64,000 nt of DNA from a virus. The notes below the pieces were generated by a model. The model was not told the origin of the DNA. It ran no database searches and worked only from the letters and a program-made list of their open reading frames with translations. Positions 18,921-27,452 of this stretch are shown here, in pieces. Position numbers and translations under genes: made by a program. The stretch is from IMG/VR virus record IMGVR_UViG_3300042691_032784, positions 17,153-81,152 of that record. The stretch is one strand, 5' to 3'. Every line of letters begins with the position of its first letter. Positions within the stretch are counted from its first letter, which is position 1.

Positions 18921-20003
18921 TTAAAAGATTAATTCATCTGAAGTATCATTTAATGTAATACCTAATTTATTTAATATAATATCAAAATCTTTTTTAGCTT
19001 CTTCACTATAACAATGTTTATTTCTAAATTTAATTAGTAATTCTTTAATACCAAATTTAGAAGCTATAAAGTTTTTAATACCATTAATTGCTTTTTGAAA
19101 AAAACTTTGTTGTTTAAAATGTTCTTTCATACTTTGATTAGTAATAAGAACTTCTTTAATTTCATTAGTTTCTTTATCTACTACTTTTGCAATAAACTCT
19201 ATATTTTCTCCTACTGCTCTAGCTTTAATAGAAGGATAATAAGTACTAGGAATATGACTTACGTATCTATAATCATCATAATTTTGGTCTACAAAATTAA
19301 TTTCAGCTTGTGCTTCATTAATTTTAGAACTATGATAACTAACTTCAAAACTTCCAGGTACTTTTCTATCTCTATCTAGTTTAAGTCTAGCAGGTGGAAA
19401 GTTATAAGATTTTTTAATATTTTTAAGATTACATACAAATAATTTACCTGAATAAATATTACCTACTGGTTTATCTACTATATCTCCATGATATTCATTT
19501 GAATATATAATATCTTTCTTTTTAATTAAGTTATTATTAAAATAATCAAAATCAGATTTAGGTATAGTAAAACCAAGATAAAAATTAGTATTTGATTCAA
19601 AAGGTTTAAATTCTAAAGCTAATGTAGTACCTAATATAGCTTGTTCTTGCCAAATAGGTTTTATTATATGATTATTAGCTTTAAGTTCAATAGGATAATT
19701 AAGACGTAAAAATATAAGAAAAGCCATTTTAAGTCCTTCTCCGTGTTGTCCTATTGAATTTTCTTTATCTTCTTTTTGTGATTCTCCTATTTTAAGAAAA
19801 GAAAAATTATCAGGTTTAAAATCATTTTTAAGAGTAATACTAATATATTCAATATTATTGACAATAGCAGAAATACCTATTTGTTGAGTAAAATTACCAT
19901 AATCAATAAAGTTTTGATATATTTCTCTAAGAGCTTCTTGAATACCCCAATCTTTAAGATAATTTTCTCCTATACCATAATTTATAGTAATATTATTATT
20001 CAT
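18921..20003 (-). CDS. GHKL (HATPase_c) family ATP-binding protein
   Basis: 360 residues. REIYQNFIDYG near residue 26 is the N-box (Glu...Asn). SIGQHGEGLKMAFL near residue 93 is the G2 lid motif of Bergerat-fold ATPases (gyrase, Hsp90, histidine kinase, MutL). The intervening G1 motif is degenerate (FLKIGES). There is no transducer or kinase domain; the C-terminal 150 residues are unrecognised. It overlaps the DNA ligase gene by 8 bp. It may be a DNA-repair or chaperone-like accessory; function not established. Confidence 0.7.
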   Translation of the reverse strand: MNNNITINYGIGENYLKDWGIQEALREIYQNFIDYGNFTQQIGISAIVNNIEYISITLKNDFKPDNFSFLKIGESQKEDKENSIGQHGEGLKMAFLIFLRLNYPIELKANNHIIKPIWQEQAILGTTLALEFKPFESNTNFYLGFTIPKSDFDYFNNNLIKKKDIIYSNEYHGDIVDKPVGNIYSGKLFVCNLKNIKKSYNFPPARLKLDRDRKVPGSFEVSYHSSKINEAQAEINFVDQNYDDYRYVSHIPSTYYPSIKARAVGENIEFIAKVVDKETNEIKEVLITNQSMKEHFKQQSFFQKAINGIKNFIASKFGIKELLIKFRNKHCYSEEAKKDFDIILNKLGITLNDTSDELIF

Positions 20004-21324
20004 AGTCTCTTACAATATTATCAATTACATGAAAAGGTATCATATCTTCAGTATATTCATAAAATGTACAAGTAAGCATTTTATTAATAAATAAATGTTT
20101 TTGAAATAAAACTAAAGATTTAAAATTATTATCTCCTTTAGGATTTACTTGAAATTCTTTACCTTGTTTAGTTCTACAAACAAATAAACCTAAATCAGGA
20201 TTTTTATCTTGAGGAATAATATCAATAATTTTAAATTCTTCATCTATAACTCTTTTAAGTTTTACCATATCCATAGGACGTTTACCAAATTGATAAAATC
20301 CTTCAGGATTTCTTAAAATAGAACCCTCATAACCATCTTTAATATAATTATCAGTAAGTGTTTGAACTGTAGCATCACTTTTAATTTTATAAGTAGTTAC
20401 AACATCTATTGAATTAGTAAAATCTTTTTCTTTAATTTGATTTATAATATCTTTAAGAATTGTAAATCTTGAAATATTATTAAGATTTTTAACACCTAAA
20501 TCAAATGCAATAAATTGAACTCTATTTGTATCTAAATTAGGAGCTTTAACAGCAGAAGATATAGTTTGTAATTTTTCTCCATGAATATATAATTCACCAT
20601 CGAAAAATATATCATCTAATTCAAGTCCATAACCTTTAAGATTTTCATCTATTAAAGTTTTGTTACCAACCAACACAACTTCTAAGTGGGGAAGATTATA
20701 TCTCTTACCTTCTTTACTAAGTATTTGTACTTTATTATTAATAAAACTAATAGTACATCTAACTCCATTAATTTTAGGTTGTATTAAACAAGGAAATTTA
20801 ATAATAATTGCTCCTTTTTCTTTAGGTTCATAAGGATTAAGTAAATAAAAATATTTTCTATCATCCCATAATTTACCATTAGGGTCAATCCAATCTTTTT
20901 TACTACGATAATATTGTTGAGCTTTCATAGGTTTAAGATTACCAAGAGCATCAGTATTATCAATAGGTAAATGTTTTTTTAAATATTCCCCCATAGAAAT
21001 TGTGTTGGTTGTAGAAGATAATCCAAAATCCTCATTTTCTTTAAGATAATTATTATATCCAATATCTTCTAAACTTTTATAACCTAAATCTTTTTTACGT
21101 CTATAAAGACTTTCTACTTCTAAAGTAGCTTGTGTTAAAGGAGATGTTTCATTAGATTTTCCAATGTTTTTTCCTTTAATATTATTTCTAGTAGTTTCTA
21201 CTATTTTTCCTTCTAATTCTCCTGCTTTAAGTATAATTTGTATACCTTGTATATTTTTATTAACTTCTGCTGACCATTGAAGTACTTTACCTTTACTATC
21301 TTTTTTATATAAAATTTCTGTCAT
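19996..21324 (-). CDS. ATP-dependent DNA ligase with N-terminal WGR-like domain
   Basis: 442 residues. Residues 1-85 look like a WGR DNA-binding domain (W17; GKNIGKSNETSPLTQA). The adenylation core follows: QPKINGVRC (motif I, Lys nucleophile; the usual Asp of KxDG is Asn), FFDGELYIHG (motif III), GYEGSILRN (motif IV) and DMVKLKR (motif V). An OB-like domain ends the protein. It seals nicks in replication and repair. It overlaps the GHKL gene by 8 bp. Two inverted copies of the dispersed GC-rich motif lie within it. Confidence 0.88.
   Translation of the reverse strand: MTEILYKKDSKGKVLQWSAEVNKNIQGIQIILKAGELEGKIVETTRNNIKGKNIGKSNETSPLTQATLEVESLYRRKKDLGYKSLEDIGYNNYLKENEDFGLSSTTNTISMGEYLKKHLPIDNTDALGNLKPMKAQQYYRSKKDWIDPNGKLWDDRKYFYLLNPYEPKEKGAIIIKFPCLIQPKINGVRCTISFINNKVQILSKEGKRYNLPHLEVVLVGNKTLIDENLKGYGLELDDIFFDGELYIHGEKLQTISSAVKAPNLDTNRVQFIAFDLGVKNLNNISRFTILKDIINQIKEKDFTNSIDVVTTYKIKSDATVQTLTDNYIKDGYEGSILRNPEGFYQFGKRPMDMVKLKRVIDEEFKIIDIIPQDKNPDLGLFVCRTKQGKEFQVNPKGDNNFKSLVLFQKHLFINKMLTCTFYEYTEDMIPFHVIDNIVRDYE
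20668..20694 (-). repeat. Dispersed motif, copy 6 (C strand on minus)
   Basis: The minus strand reads CTTCCCCACTTAGAAG, then TTGTGTTGGTT. Inside the ligase gene, sense (LPHLEVVLVG). Inverted partner at 20986. Confidence 0.75.
20986..21010 (+). repeat. Dispersed motif, copy 7 (C strand on plus)
   Basis: TTCCCCCATAGAAATTG, then TGTTGGTT. Inside the ligase gene, antisense (read TNTISMGEYL). About 300 bp from copy 6. Confidence 0.8.
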
Positions 21325-21332
21325 AATTAAGC

Positions 21333-21358
21333 ATAAAAAAGGGAGTATAAAACTCCCT
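21333..21358 (-). terminator. Intrinsic terminator after the 74-aa gene
   Basis: AGGGAGT (21340-21346) pairs with ACTCCCT (21352-21358). On the minus strand a run of T follows. The TAG stop of the upstream gene (21357-21359) overlaps the stem. Confidence 0.85.
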
Positions 21359-21581
21359 ATATTAATATTTTAAAATGTCTTTTAAACCAACTATTATAAT
21401 TAATAATATTATCTTTAATTAATACTTTACCACTATTAAATAAAATAGTTAAAGTATTATTTAATTCAATTCTATTAATTATATCAACTTCTTCAAATTG
21501 AAAACTAGTATCTTTGTTGGTTCCATTTACATTTTTTCTAAATTGAACTACATTTCCTTCATAAAATACTGTATTTTTCAT
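21357..21581 (-). CDS. Small hypothetical protein (74 aa)
   Basis: 74 residues, β-rich, beginning MKNTVFYEGNVVQFRKN; it may be a small barrel. It ends in TAG, rare in this window, inside a terminator hairpin. Read-through would add only about ten codons, so it is treated as a true stop. Function unknown. Confidence 0.55.
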   Translation of the reverse strand: MKNTVFYEGNVVQFRKNVNGTNKDTSFQFEEVDIINRIELNNTLTILFNSGKVLIKDNIINYNSWFKRHFKILI

Positions 21582-21598
21582 AGTATTATAATTTATAT

Positions 21599-22126
21599 TT
21601 AATTTTCTGTTACTATTTTTAATAATAATCCAAAATTACTACCTACTTTTCTTATTGCAGTTTTCCAACTAATATCTGCTGTAGGAGCTGTGTTAACTAA
21701 AGACATAATATTCTTTTGTTGTTCTAATGTTTTACTATAATCTCTAAATCTTTCAGGTCTATTATTTTTTATATCTACTCTTCTTTGAGGAAATTTATAT
21801 ACAATTTCATCAGTAGCAGTATAATTTCTTAAATCACCACAATAATAAACAACTTTAACTTCTTCTCTTAATTGAATAATATTATTATCTTTAAGAAATT
21901 GAAGTACTTTTTCTGTTAATTTTTCTTGTTGTTTAATTTTTATAGTTTCTTCTTCATTAGATTTAACTAATACTATTTGTACTGTAGCTGGAATTTCAAT
22001 AAGTCTTTCAGTAGTAGGTTTAAGTTTAGTTTTATATTTTCTTAAAACTACTACATTAGTTTGTTGTATAAATTTATTTTGCTTTTCATTAAAAGCATTA
22101 ATTTTATTTACTATTTCGTTAGCCAT
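21599..22126 (-). CDS. Hypothetical protein downstream of primase
   Basis: 175 residues. Basic and helical at both ends with a β-rich middle (TERLIEIPATVQIVLV). No catalytic motif. Its start overlaps the primase gene by 16 bp, so translation is coupled to it. A primase accessory role is possible from position only. Confidence 0.55.
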   Translation of the reverse strand: MANEIVNKINAFNEKQNKFIQQTNVVVLRKYKTKLKPTTERLIEIPATVQIVLVKSNEEETIKIKQQEKLTEKVLQFLKDNNIIQLREEVKVVYYCGDLRNYTATDEIVYKFPQRRVDIKNNRPERFRDYSKTLEQQKNIMSLVNTAPTADISWKTAIRKVGSNFGLLLKIVTEN

Positions 22127-23241
22127 GATAATAATCGTTTGTTTTCATTAGTAATATAATCTAAAATATGTTCATGAGTATTATATATAGTTTTAATTAA
22201 ATTTACAGTTTTTTCATGACCAAATGTTTCTCTAAATTCACTAAAATCTTTTACACCAAAATCAGGTTGATTAAATCTACCTCTAGTAAACATTAAAGGA
22301 TAACAATTATGTATTCTTTTATATTTACGTGCTAATATAATTCCTGCTTTATCATAATCAAAATTAGTAATTACAATATCAGCAAGTGATTTTAATTTAA
22401 ACATAAGGTCTTTAGAAATTACAAAAGTTTCTGAAGGTACACAAATAGCAGTTATTCCATACATTTTATAACATAATACATCTTTATAAGATTTAGTTAT
22501 TATAATAATTCTACTTGCTTTAAGTAAATGTACTCCTTGAACAAAAGAATAATTAGTTATAAATTTTTTAGTTTTATCTTTAGTTAATGGTATATATATT
22601 TTCCATAATATAATACCATTAATTTTACCACCATAATATGCAAATGCTGGATTATAAGAGTTATAAGTATAAATTTGAGTTAAATATCCTTCTTTATTTT
22701 CTATGTGTAATTCTAATACTGGAATTACTTTACCTAATTTTAAAGTTTCTAAATCAATTCCATATCTTTTTTGCCAATAATTAGCATCATATTTATTAAA
22801 TACACGAGGTACTACTTTGAATACTTTTAATTCTCTAGTAGTTAAATGTTGTTGATAAAGGTTATTAAATTTTTTTCTTTCTTCATCAGTAGCATATTTA
22901 TGTATCTTAAAATCATAAGCTATTTTATTAAGCAATAATTTAAATCCTTGAGAAGTTTTAATATTAATTTTAGTAAAATAACTAGCAACATCAAAACAAT
23001 CTCCTTTAAAAGAACCATTCCAATCTCTTACTCTAAGTTTACCACTATCTGAGTAATAATAATTGCAAGTAGGATTAACATCAGGATTAGATTCACTTCT
23101 AAATTTAGATAAAAAGGAACTGCCTTGTAAAGTTTTATCATTAACAGGAACATTAAGATAAAATTCCATTATTTCCTCTTGACTTACCCTATCTAATATA
23201 TAAGGTTTTGTTAATTCAGGTAATACTTTTAAATTTAACAT
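22111..23241 (-). CDS. TOPRIM-domain DNA primase
   Basis: 376 residues. The N-terminal part (CNYYYSDSGKLRVRDWNGSFKGDCFDVASYF, residues 46-76, is the core region) matches phage primases that keep the fold but lack a full zinc finger. The TOPRIM core follows: IIIITKSYKDVLCYKMYG, then ADIVITNFDYDKAG with the DxD metal pair. The T-K-S-x-K-D form replaces the canonical Glu of TOPRIM. It makes RNA primers at the fork with the DnaB-like helicase (25877-26902). The 60 bp upstream of the start contain a terminator, so it may have its own promoter or depend on read-through. Confidence 0.82.
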   Translation of the reverse strand: MLNLKVLPELTKPYILDRVSQEEIMEFYLNVPVNDKTLQGSSFLSKFRSESNPDVNPTCNYYYSDSGKLRVRDWNGSFKGDCFDVASYFTKINIKTSQGFKLLLNKIAYDFKIHKYATDEERKKFNNLYQQHLTTRELKVFKVVPRVFNKYDANYWQKRYGIDLETLKLGKVIPVLELHIENKEGYLTQIYTYNSYNPAFAYYGGKINGIILWKIYIPLTKDKTKKFITNYSFVQGVHLLKASRIIIITKSYKDVLCYKMYGITAICVPSETFVISKDLMFKLKSLADIVITNFDYDKAGIILARKYKRIHNCYPLMFTRGRFNQPDFGVKDFSEFRETFGHEKTVNLIKTIYNTHEHILDYITNENKRLLSWLTK

Positions 23242-23244
23242 AAT

Positions 23245-23278
23245 TAATAAAAAAAGCAGGTTATTTCTAACCTGCTTT
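23245..23278 (-). terminator. Intrinsic terminator after the ssDNA-binding-like gene
   Basis: AAAGCAGGTTA (23253-23263) pairs perfectly with TAACCTGCTTT (23268-23278) around TTTC. T-run on the minus strand. Confidence 0.92.
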
Positions 23279-23302
23279 ATTACTACTATTATTATTTAAA
23301 TT

Positions 23303-24013
23303 TTATACATCAGGTAAATCATCTGCAAAATTAGAACTAAATGAACTTTCAGATGGATATCCAGCATCATGTGCACTTCCTGCTTGTCCTGCTTTAGGTT
23401 TAGATTTAGGTTCTAAAATATCATAAGTTGTATTAATTCTAAGTTCACAAGGTCTATAATTTTCACCTTGTTTAGCTTGTTGAATAAAATTAGGATATTT
23501 AGGAAGTTGAACTCTAGTATTCCAAAAAGTAACTTTAAGATAAAGTTCTTTAGAAGCATAAGTTTTACGAGGTTTATCATCTTTAGTATAAACAATACTA
23601 TTAAAAGCTTTACTTACATTATCATAAAATTCAGAAAAACTTTTACCGGACATAGCACCATCAGGTAATTTATCAGCTCCAATAGTTTCATCCCAAATAT
23701 GTTTAATTCTTCCTATTAAAGCAGATTGAAGGTCTTGTGCACTATCAGAAGTCATATCAATAGGATATTCCCAATGTTGTAATTGTCTACCTTCTTTATC
23801 TTTAAATAAAAATCCAAGAGCAGGTACTTTTTCAGTTACATCATTTCTAGTAACTTCTTTTTCAGGTTCAAAAGATACTTTAACTAGAAAAGCAGTAGGA
23901 AACTCATATTTATAAGGAAAAATAGAAGTAGCAACTTGAAGTTGTCTAGCAGTTTGAATTGGAACAGCATTAGTTCCTTGAGTATCTTTATTAATACTTA
24001 AATTTAATTCCAT
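23303..24013 (-). CDS. Probable single-stranded DNA-binding protein
   Basis: 236 residues. A β-rich N-terminal domain is followed by a low-complexity Gly/Ser/Pro linker (about residues 205-225) and an acidic tip ending NFADDLPDV. This resembles the DDLPF tip by which SSBs recruit partners, although the last Phe is Val. It sits between the primase and an acidic protein and has its own terminator, consistent with separate high expression. OB fold not provable by eye. Confidence 0.55.
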   Translation of the reverse strand: MELNLSINKDTQGTNAVPIQTARQLQVATSIFPYKYEFPTAFLVKVSFEPEKEVTRNDVTEKVPALGFLFKDKEGRQLQHWEYPIDMTSDSAQDLQSALIGRIKHIWDETIGADKLPDGAMSGKSFSEFYDNVSKAFNSIVYTKDDKPRKTYASKELYLKVTFWNTRVQLPKYPNFIQQAKQGENYRPCELRINTTYDILEPKSKPKAGQAGSAHDAGYPSESSFSSNFADDLPDV

Positions 24014-24061
24014 TGTAATAATAATTAGGAAAGGTTTAATAAATAGCTATTATATTAAATC

Positions 24062-24092
24062 AAAAAAAAGCGTCTACAATAGCAGACGCTTT
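24062..24092 (-). terminator. Intrinsic terminator after acidic-tail gene
   Basis: AAAGCGTCT (24067-24075) pairs with AGACGCTTT (24084-24092). The minus strand continues into a T-run (complement of A62-A69). Confidence 0.9.
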
Positions 24093-24113
24093 ATTAGTAT
24101 TATCTAGAAGATA

Positions 24114-24761
24114 TTATACTTCTTCTTCTTCTTCTAAATCTTCTAAATCTTCTTCTTCAAAATCTTCTGCTTCTCCAACAGAATGAGATTGTGAATTATT
24201 TTCATTATTTTCTTCACCTTCTACTTTAGCTTTTACAGCTCTTTTTTTAGCAGGTTTAGATTCTTTGAAAATTAATTCATAAGCAACTGTTTCACACATA
24301 ACAGTTTCTCCGGCTTCATTTTTTAATTCAGTTTCAAGAGATACAGGAATACCTTCACCTAAAGTAAAATATTCAACAGAATCTGATTTTCCTGATAAAA
24401 TATTCCATGCACCGGCAGCAGTAAGTTTAAATAAAGAACTTCCTTCAGAAGCAGGTCTAGTTAAAGCACCAAAACCTGTATTTTCTTTATAAACAACTCT
24501 TCCTCTACCATCACGAACTTCTTTACCATTTTCGTCTAATTGTGGTTCTCCTTTTAAACCTTTTGCAAGATATACAGATACTTTTCTTGTTTCTGGGTCT
24601 TCAGTAGTTAAAACTACAATAGAATCATTTTCACGAATATCTAATTTTTGTTGAACTTTAGGAGTTAAACGAAATTCTCCTTTAGTAGTTACCGCCATAA
24701 CTACTTCATGATTAAAAGTTTTTGCTTCTTTTTTACCTGTAATGTTTTTAAATACTAACAT
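24114..24761 (-). CDS. Acidic-tailed protein, possible DNA-binding accessory
   Basis: 215 residues. Residues 24-50 (KGEFRLTPKVQQKLDIRENDSIVVL) resemble an AbrB/SpoVT swapped-hairpin segment, but the rest does not follow that family. The last 30 residues are nearly all Asp/Glu. The tail and the individual terminator parallel the gene downstream, suggesting two abundant DNA-metabolism proteins. It lies directly downstream of RecT. Function not assigned. Confidence 0.55.
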   Translation of the reverse strand: MLVFKNITGKKEAKTFNHEVVMAVTTKGEFRLTPKVQQKLDIRENDSIVVLTTEDPETRKVSVYLAKGLKGEPQLDENGKEVRDGRGRVVYKENTGFGALTRPASEGSSLFKLTAAGAWNILSGKSDSVEYFTLGEGIPVSLETELKNEAGETVMCETVAYELIFKESKPAKKRAVKAKVEGEENNENNSQSHSVGEAEDFEEEDLEDLEEEEEV

Positions 24762-24787
24762 AATACTTTATTTAATAAATTTTGTTG

Positions 24788-25723
24788 TTAATTTTTTACT
24801 CTTTCTTGTAGAGTAGCATCAATAGTATAAGGAGTATTATATTCATCGGCAAGTTCAGAAATAGACATCATACCTAATAGTATATCATCTGCTATTTCTC
24901 TTGCTCCAATATTAAATGCTCTAGCATCTAACATTCTAGCAGGATGATTAATCCAATTATCTTTATCTAAAAATCCTGCTGTTCTAGCATCTGAAATTTT
25001 ATATTCAGCATATATTACTAAATCTTCATAACTACCATCAATTTGTTTTACTTTTCTTTTAAATTGATATTTAGTTATTCTATCTATAGATACATCACCT
25101 TTTATATGTAATTCTTGTGGAGCATCTTTAGTAGTAAATGTGCCTAAAATAACAGGTACTTGTTTATCTACATTATTAACTTTAATTGTTCTAGTAACTA
25201 CTACTAATTTATCTTCTACTTTTTTAGCTTTAGCATACTCAAACATAGGTTCATAATCATAGATTTTAGTAAACATAATTTTATTCCTTAAAATAAGACC
25301 TCTAATAATATGAGTACCCATAGAAGGTCTACCATTAATAGGATATATATTAGCAATACTAGCCATAAAAGGTAAATTATATTGATTACCTGTAATAATT
25401 GCTAAAATAACATCATTTGCATTTTTTAAAGGACTAAGTTTACTTTTAATTATAACATTAGCTATCTGAGTCATATCATTAATATGACGTGCAGTATCTC
25501 TAATAAGAGCAAAGTTTTGAGTTTTGTTAGAATCATTACTAAAAGAAAGAGTAGGTATATTATTAGATTTTGCTATTAATTCTTCTTCCATCCCTGAAAG
25601 TTCAGCTTCAATAACTTCATCATCATTAATAATATCACTACTCTCTACTTTTTCAGTGATAACCTTTCCTTGATTATCTTGTGTTTCTACATTTTCAACT
25701 TTCTCGTTGTTTTCGTTTATCAT
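24788..25723 (-). CDS. RecT-family ssDNA annealing protein
   Basis: 311 residues. The middle (SMGTHIIRGLILRN, residues about 132-145) and the C-terminal NWINHPARMLDARAFNIGAREIADDILLG match the RecT core, including W..HP..ML..RA...GAR. RecT proteins anneal complementary single strands in phage recombination. The N-terminal 50 residues are acidic and probably disordered. No partner RecE-type exonuclease is adjacent; a PD-(D/E)XK nuclease occurs in the late operon (43867-44802). Driven by the promoter at 25795-25825. Confidence 0.8.
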   Translation of the reverse strand: MINENNEKVENVETQDNQGKVITEKVESSDIINDDEVIEAELSGMEEELIAKSNNIPTLSFSNDSNKTQNFALIRDTARHINDMTQIANVIIKSKLSPLKNANDVILAIITGNQYNLPFMASIANIYPINGRPSMGTHIIRGLILRNKIMFTKIYDYEPMFEYAKAKKVEDKLVVVTRTIKVNNVDKQVPVILGTFTTKDAPQELHIKGDVSIDRITKYQFKRKVKQIDGSYEDLVIYAEYKISDARTAGFLDKDNWINHPARMLDARAFNIGAREIADDILLGMMSISELADEYNTPYTIDATLQERVKN

Positions 25724-25794
25724 AATCTCTATTAAGAGTTTTAGTACTTTCGATTAAATATACTCGAATTGCCTTGTACTTGTTAAATGTGATA

Positions 25795-25825
25795 CAAATA
25801 TAAGTCAATTATACGAGTTTACAAA
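25795..25825 (-). promoter_or_regulatory. Bacteroides-type primary sigma promoter
   Basis: On the minus strand TTTG (25825-25822) is followed by exactly 19 bases and TATATTTG (25802-25795). This matches the Bacteroidetes consensus TTTG-N19/21-TAnnTTTG. About 65-70 nt separate the expected start from the ATG of the RecT gene at 25723. Host polymerase can therefore read the recombination/primase/ligase block without phage polymerase. Confidence 0.8.
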
Positions 25826-25876
25826 ATAAATAGTAATTTATTTTACTAAATTTTTATAATTTTTTTCATCAATTTT

Positions 25877-26902
25877 TTAAGTATTACTTTCCGGCTCAAT
25901 TTCAAAGAATTTTCCTCTTTCAAGGGCATTTTCAAACCAAACACTACCTACATTACTAAATCTATTTTTTAATAAAAGAAGATGTACTAATTTACTTGTT
26001 TTAAATCTTTTTCTACCATATTCAAGAATACCTAATAATTCAGGTTGATGAATAACAGTAACAATATCACAAGCATTATATAATTGAGCTTGTGCATATA
26101 CATCTGATTTTATAGGAAAATGACCTTGAACATTTTTAATTCTTTCAAGTTTTTCTATTTCATTATTTAATTGACCTATAAATAATACTAAATATCCTTT
26201 CTTTTTAAGATGTATAGCAAGTGAAGCTAAACCAAACATAGTATCTATAATAGAATTTCCTTCTTTTCCTACTACTAAAAGTGTATGGTCAAGAGCAACA
26301 ACAACTTTAGGAAAAAGAGGTTTAGTTCCATTTTCAATTTCTAATGCATATTTATCTTGATAAAATTTAATAGCTACTTTAATATTTTCAATAATACCTG
26401 ATAATGTTGTAGGTTCATCAAAATAATAATGGTCATCTTTATCATCTTCTGTTAAAATATCTTTAATAGTTTGAAACTCAAAATCATTAACTCTATTATA
26501 TTTTCCTGTTTCTTTATTAATTTCAGAACTAAGTAAATATAAATGTGATTTTTCTACTTTAGAACTAATACCTCTAATTACTTCATCAGAAGGTATCATT
26601 TCCCAAGTATTATGAACTATTACAAGAGGTTCTTCAAAATTACCATTAATTTTAGGATTTTTAAAATCTTCTAATAACATATTTAAAAATGAAGATTTTC
26701 CATGACCTGAAAGACCATTAATAGATACTACTTGTTTAAATCTAAAATATTTACCAATAGCTGTATTTAATTTACCAAAACGAGTTCTTAAACCAAGTTG
26801 TTTACCACTTCTTTCTAATTCTATAGTTTTAAGTGCTTCTTCATTAATATCTTTTTTAGTTTTTAATGTAGGTACATATAAATCTTTAGCTTTAGAAGTC
26901 AT
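25877..26902 (-). CDS. DnaB-like replicative helicase ATPase
   Basis: 341 residues. VVSINGLSGHGKSSFLNMLL (about residues 58-77) is a RecA-fold Walker A. KVVVALDHTLLVVG is the Walker B strand. VLFIGQLNNEIE is the sensor strand typical of SF4 helicases. The N-terminal primase-interaction domain of cellular DnaB is absent, as in other short phage versions. It should unwind the fork 5'-3' with the primase. It overlaps the next gene by 11 bp. Being promoter-proximal to a gap, it is the last gene of the 35388-25877 transcript. Confidence 0.78.
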   Translation of the reverse strand: MTSKAKDLYVPTLKTKKDINEEALKTIELERSGKQLGLRTRFGKLNTAIGKYFRFKQVVSINGLSGHGKSSFLNMLLEDFKNPKINGNFEEPLVIVHNTWEMIPSDEVIRGISSKVEKSHLYLLSSEINKETGKYNRVNDFEFQTIKDILTEDDKDDHYYFDEPTTLSGIIENIKVAIKFYQDKYALEIENGTKPLFPKVVVALDHTLLVVGKEGNSIIDTMFGLASLAIHLKKKGYLVLFIGQLNNEIEKLERIKNVQGHFPIKSDVYAQAQLYNACDIVTVIHQPELLGILEYGRKRFKTSKLVHLLLLKNRFSNVGSVWFENALERGKFFEIEPESNT

Positions 26903-27449
26903 GGTCTATTTTAAGTAATGTAGTTTCTTTAATTTTACCTTCTAATCTTTTTGGTCTAATTATTAACCAATATTTACTTTTAAGAAATTTTTCAATTCCT
27001 ATATTAAGGATATTATTTTCTTTTGCATATTGTATATCTTTAATTACTTCTAAATGTTCTAATATAGAACTTTGAATATAAGTATCATATAAATTAGCAA
27101 AAATATTTCTATCCATAGCAGTAAGAGGTATATCCATTCCATCTTTATTATAATGTGTAGGATATACACTAAAAATTTGCTCACAAGCTTCATGTTTATT
27201 AATAAATATAGAAAGAAATTTAGTACTTAAAGTAATTTTATCTTCTTTAGATTTAATTAATAAACCTTTTTTAATTAAATCATCTGTATAATATTGACCA
27301 ATCATAGTACCATCATCACTAGGAAATTTTTCTTTATATTTTCTAATTAAATCAGGTCTATTTTTATATATAAGATAAAGTAATAAAAATTGAGCTTGAG
27401 TAATATCATGTTCTATTAAAAAAGATACATAAGAATCTTCTACTATCAT
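26892..27449 (-). CDS. Hypothetical protein adjacent to helicase
   Basis: 185 residues. N-terminal helices (SFLIEHDITQAQFLLLYLIYKN) and TDDLIKKGLLIKSKEDKITLSTKF resemble a winged-helix unit. The C-terminal half is helical (KYWLIIRPK). Overlap with the helicase gene suggests a helicase loader or replication-initiation role, an inference from position and fold impression only. Confidence 0.5.
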   Translation of the reverse strand: MIVEDSYVSFLIEHDITQAQFLLLYLIYKNRPDLIRKYKEKFPSDDGTMIGQYYTDDLIKKGLLIKSKEDKITLSTKFLSIFINKHEACEQIFSVYPTHYNKDGMDIPLTAMDRNIFANLYDTYIQSSILEHLEVIKDIQYAKENNILNIGIEKFLKSKYWLIIRPKRLEGKIKETTLLKIDHDF

Positions 27450-27452
27450 CTT

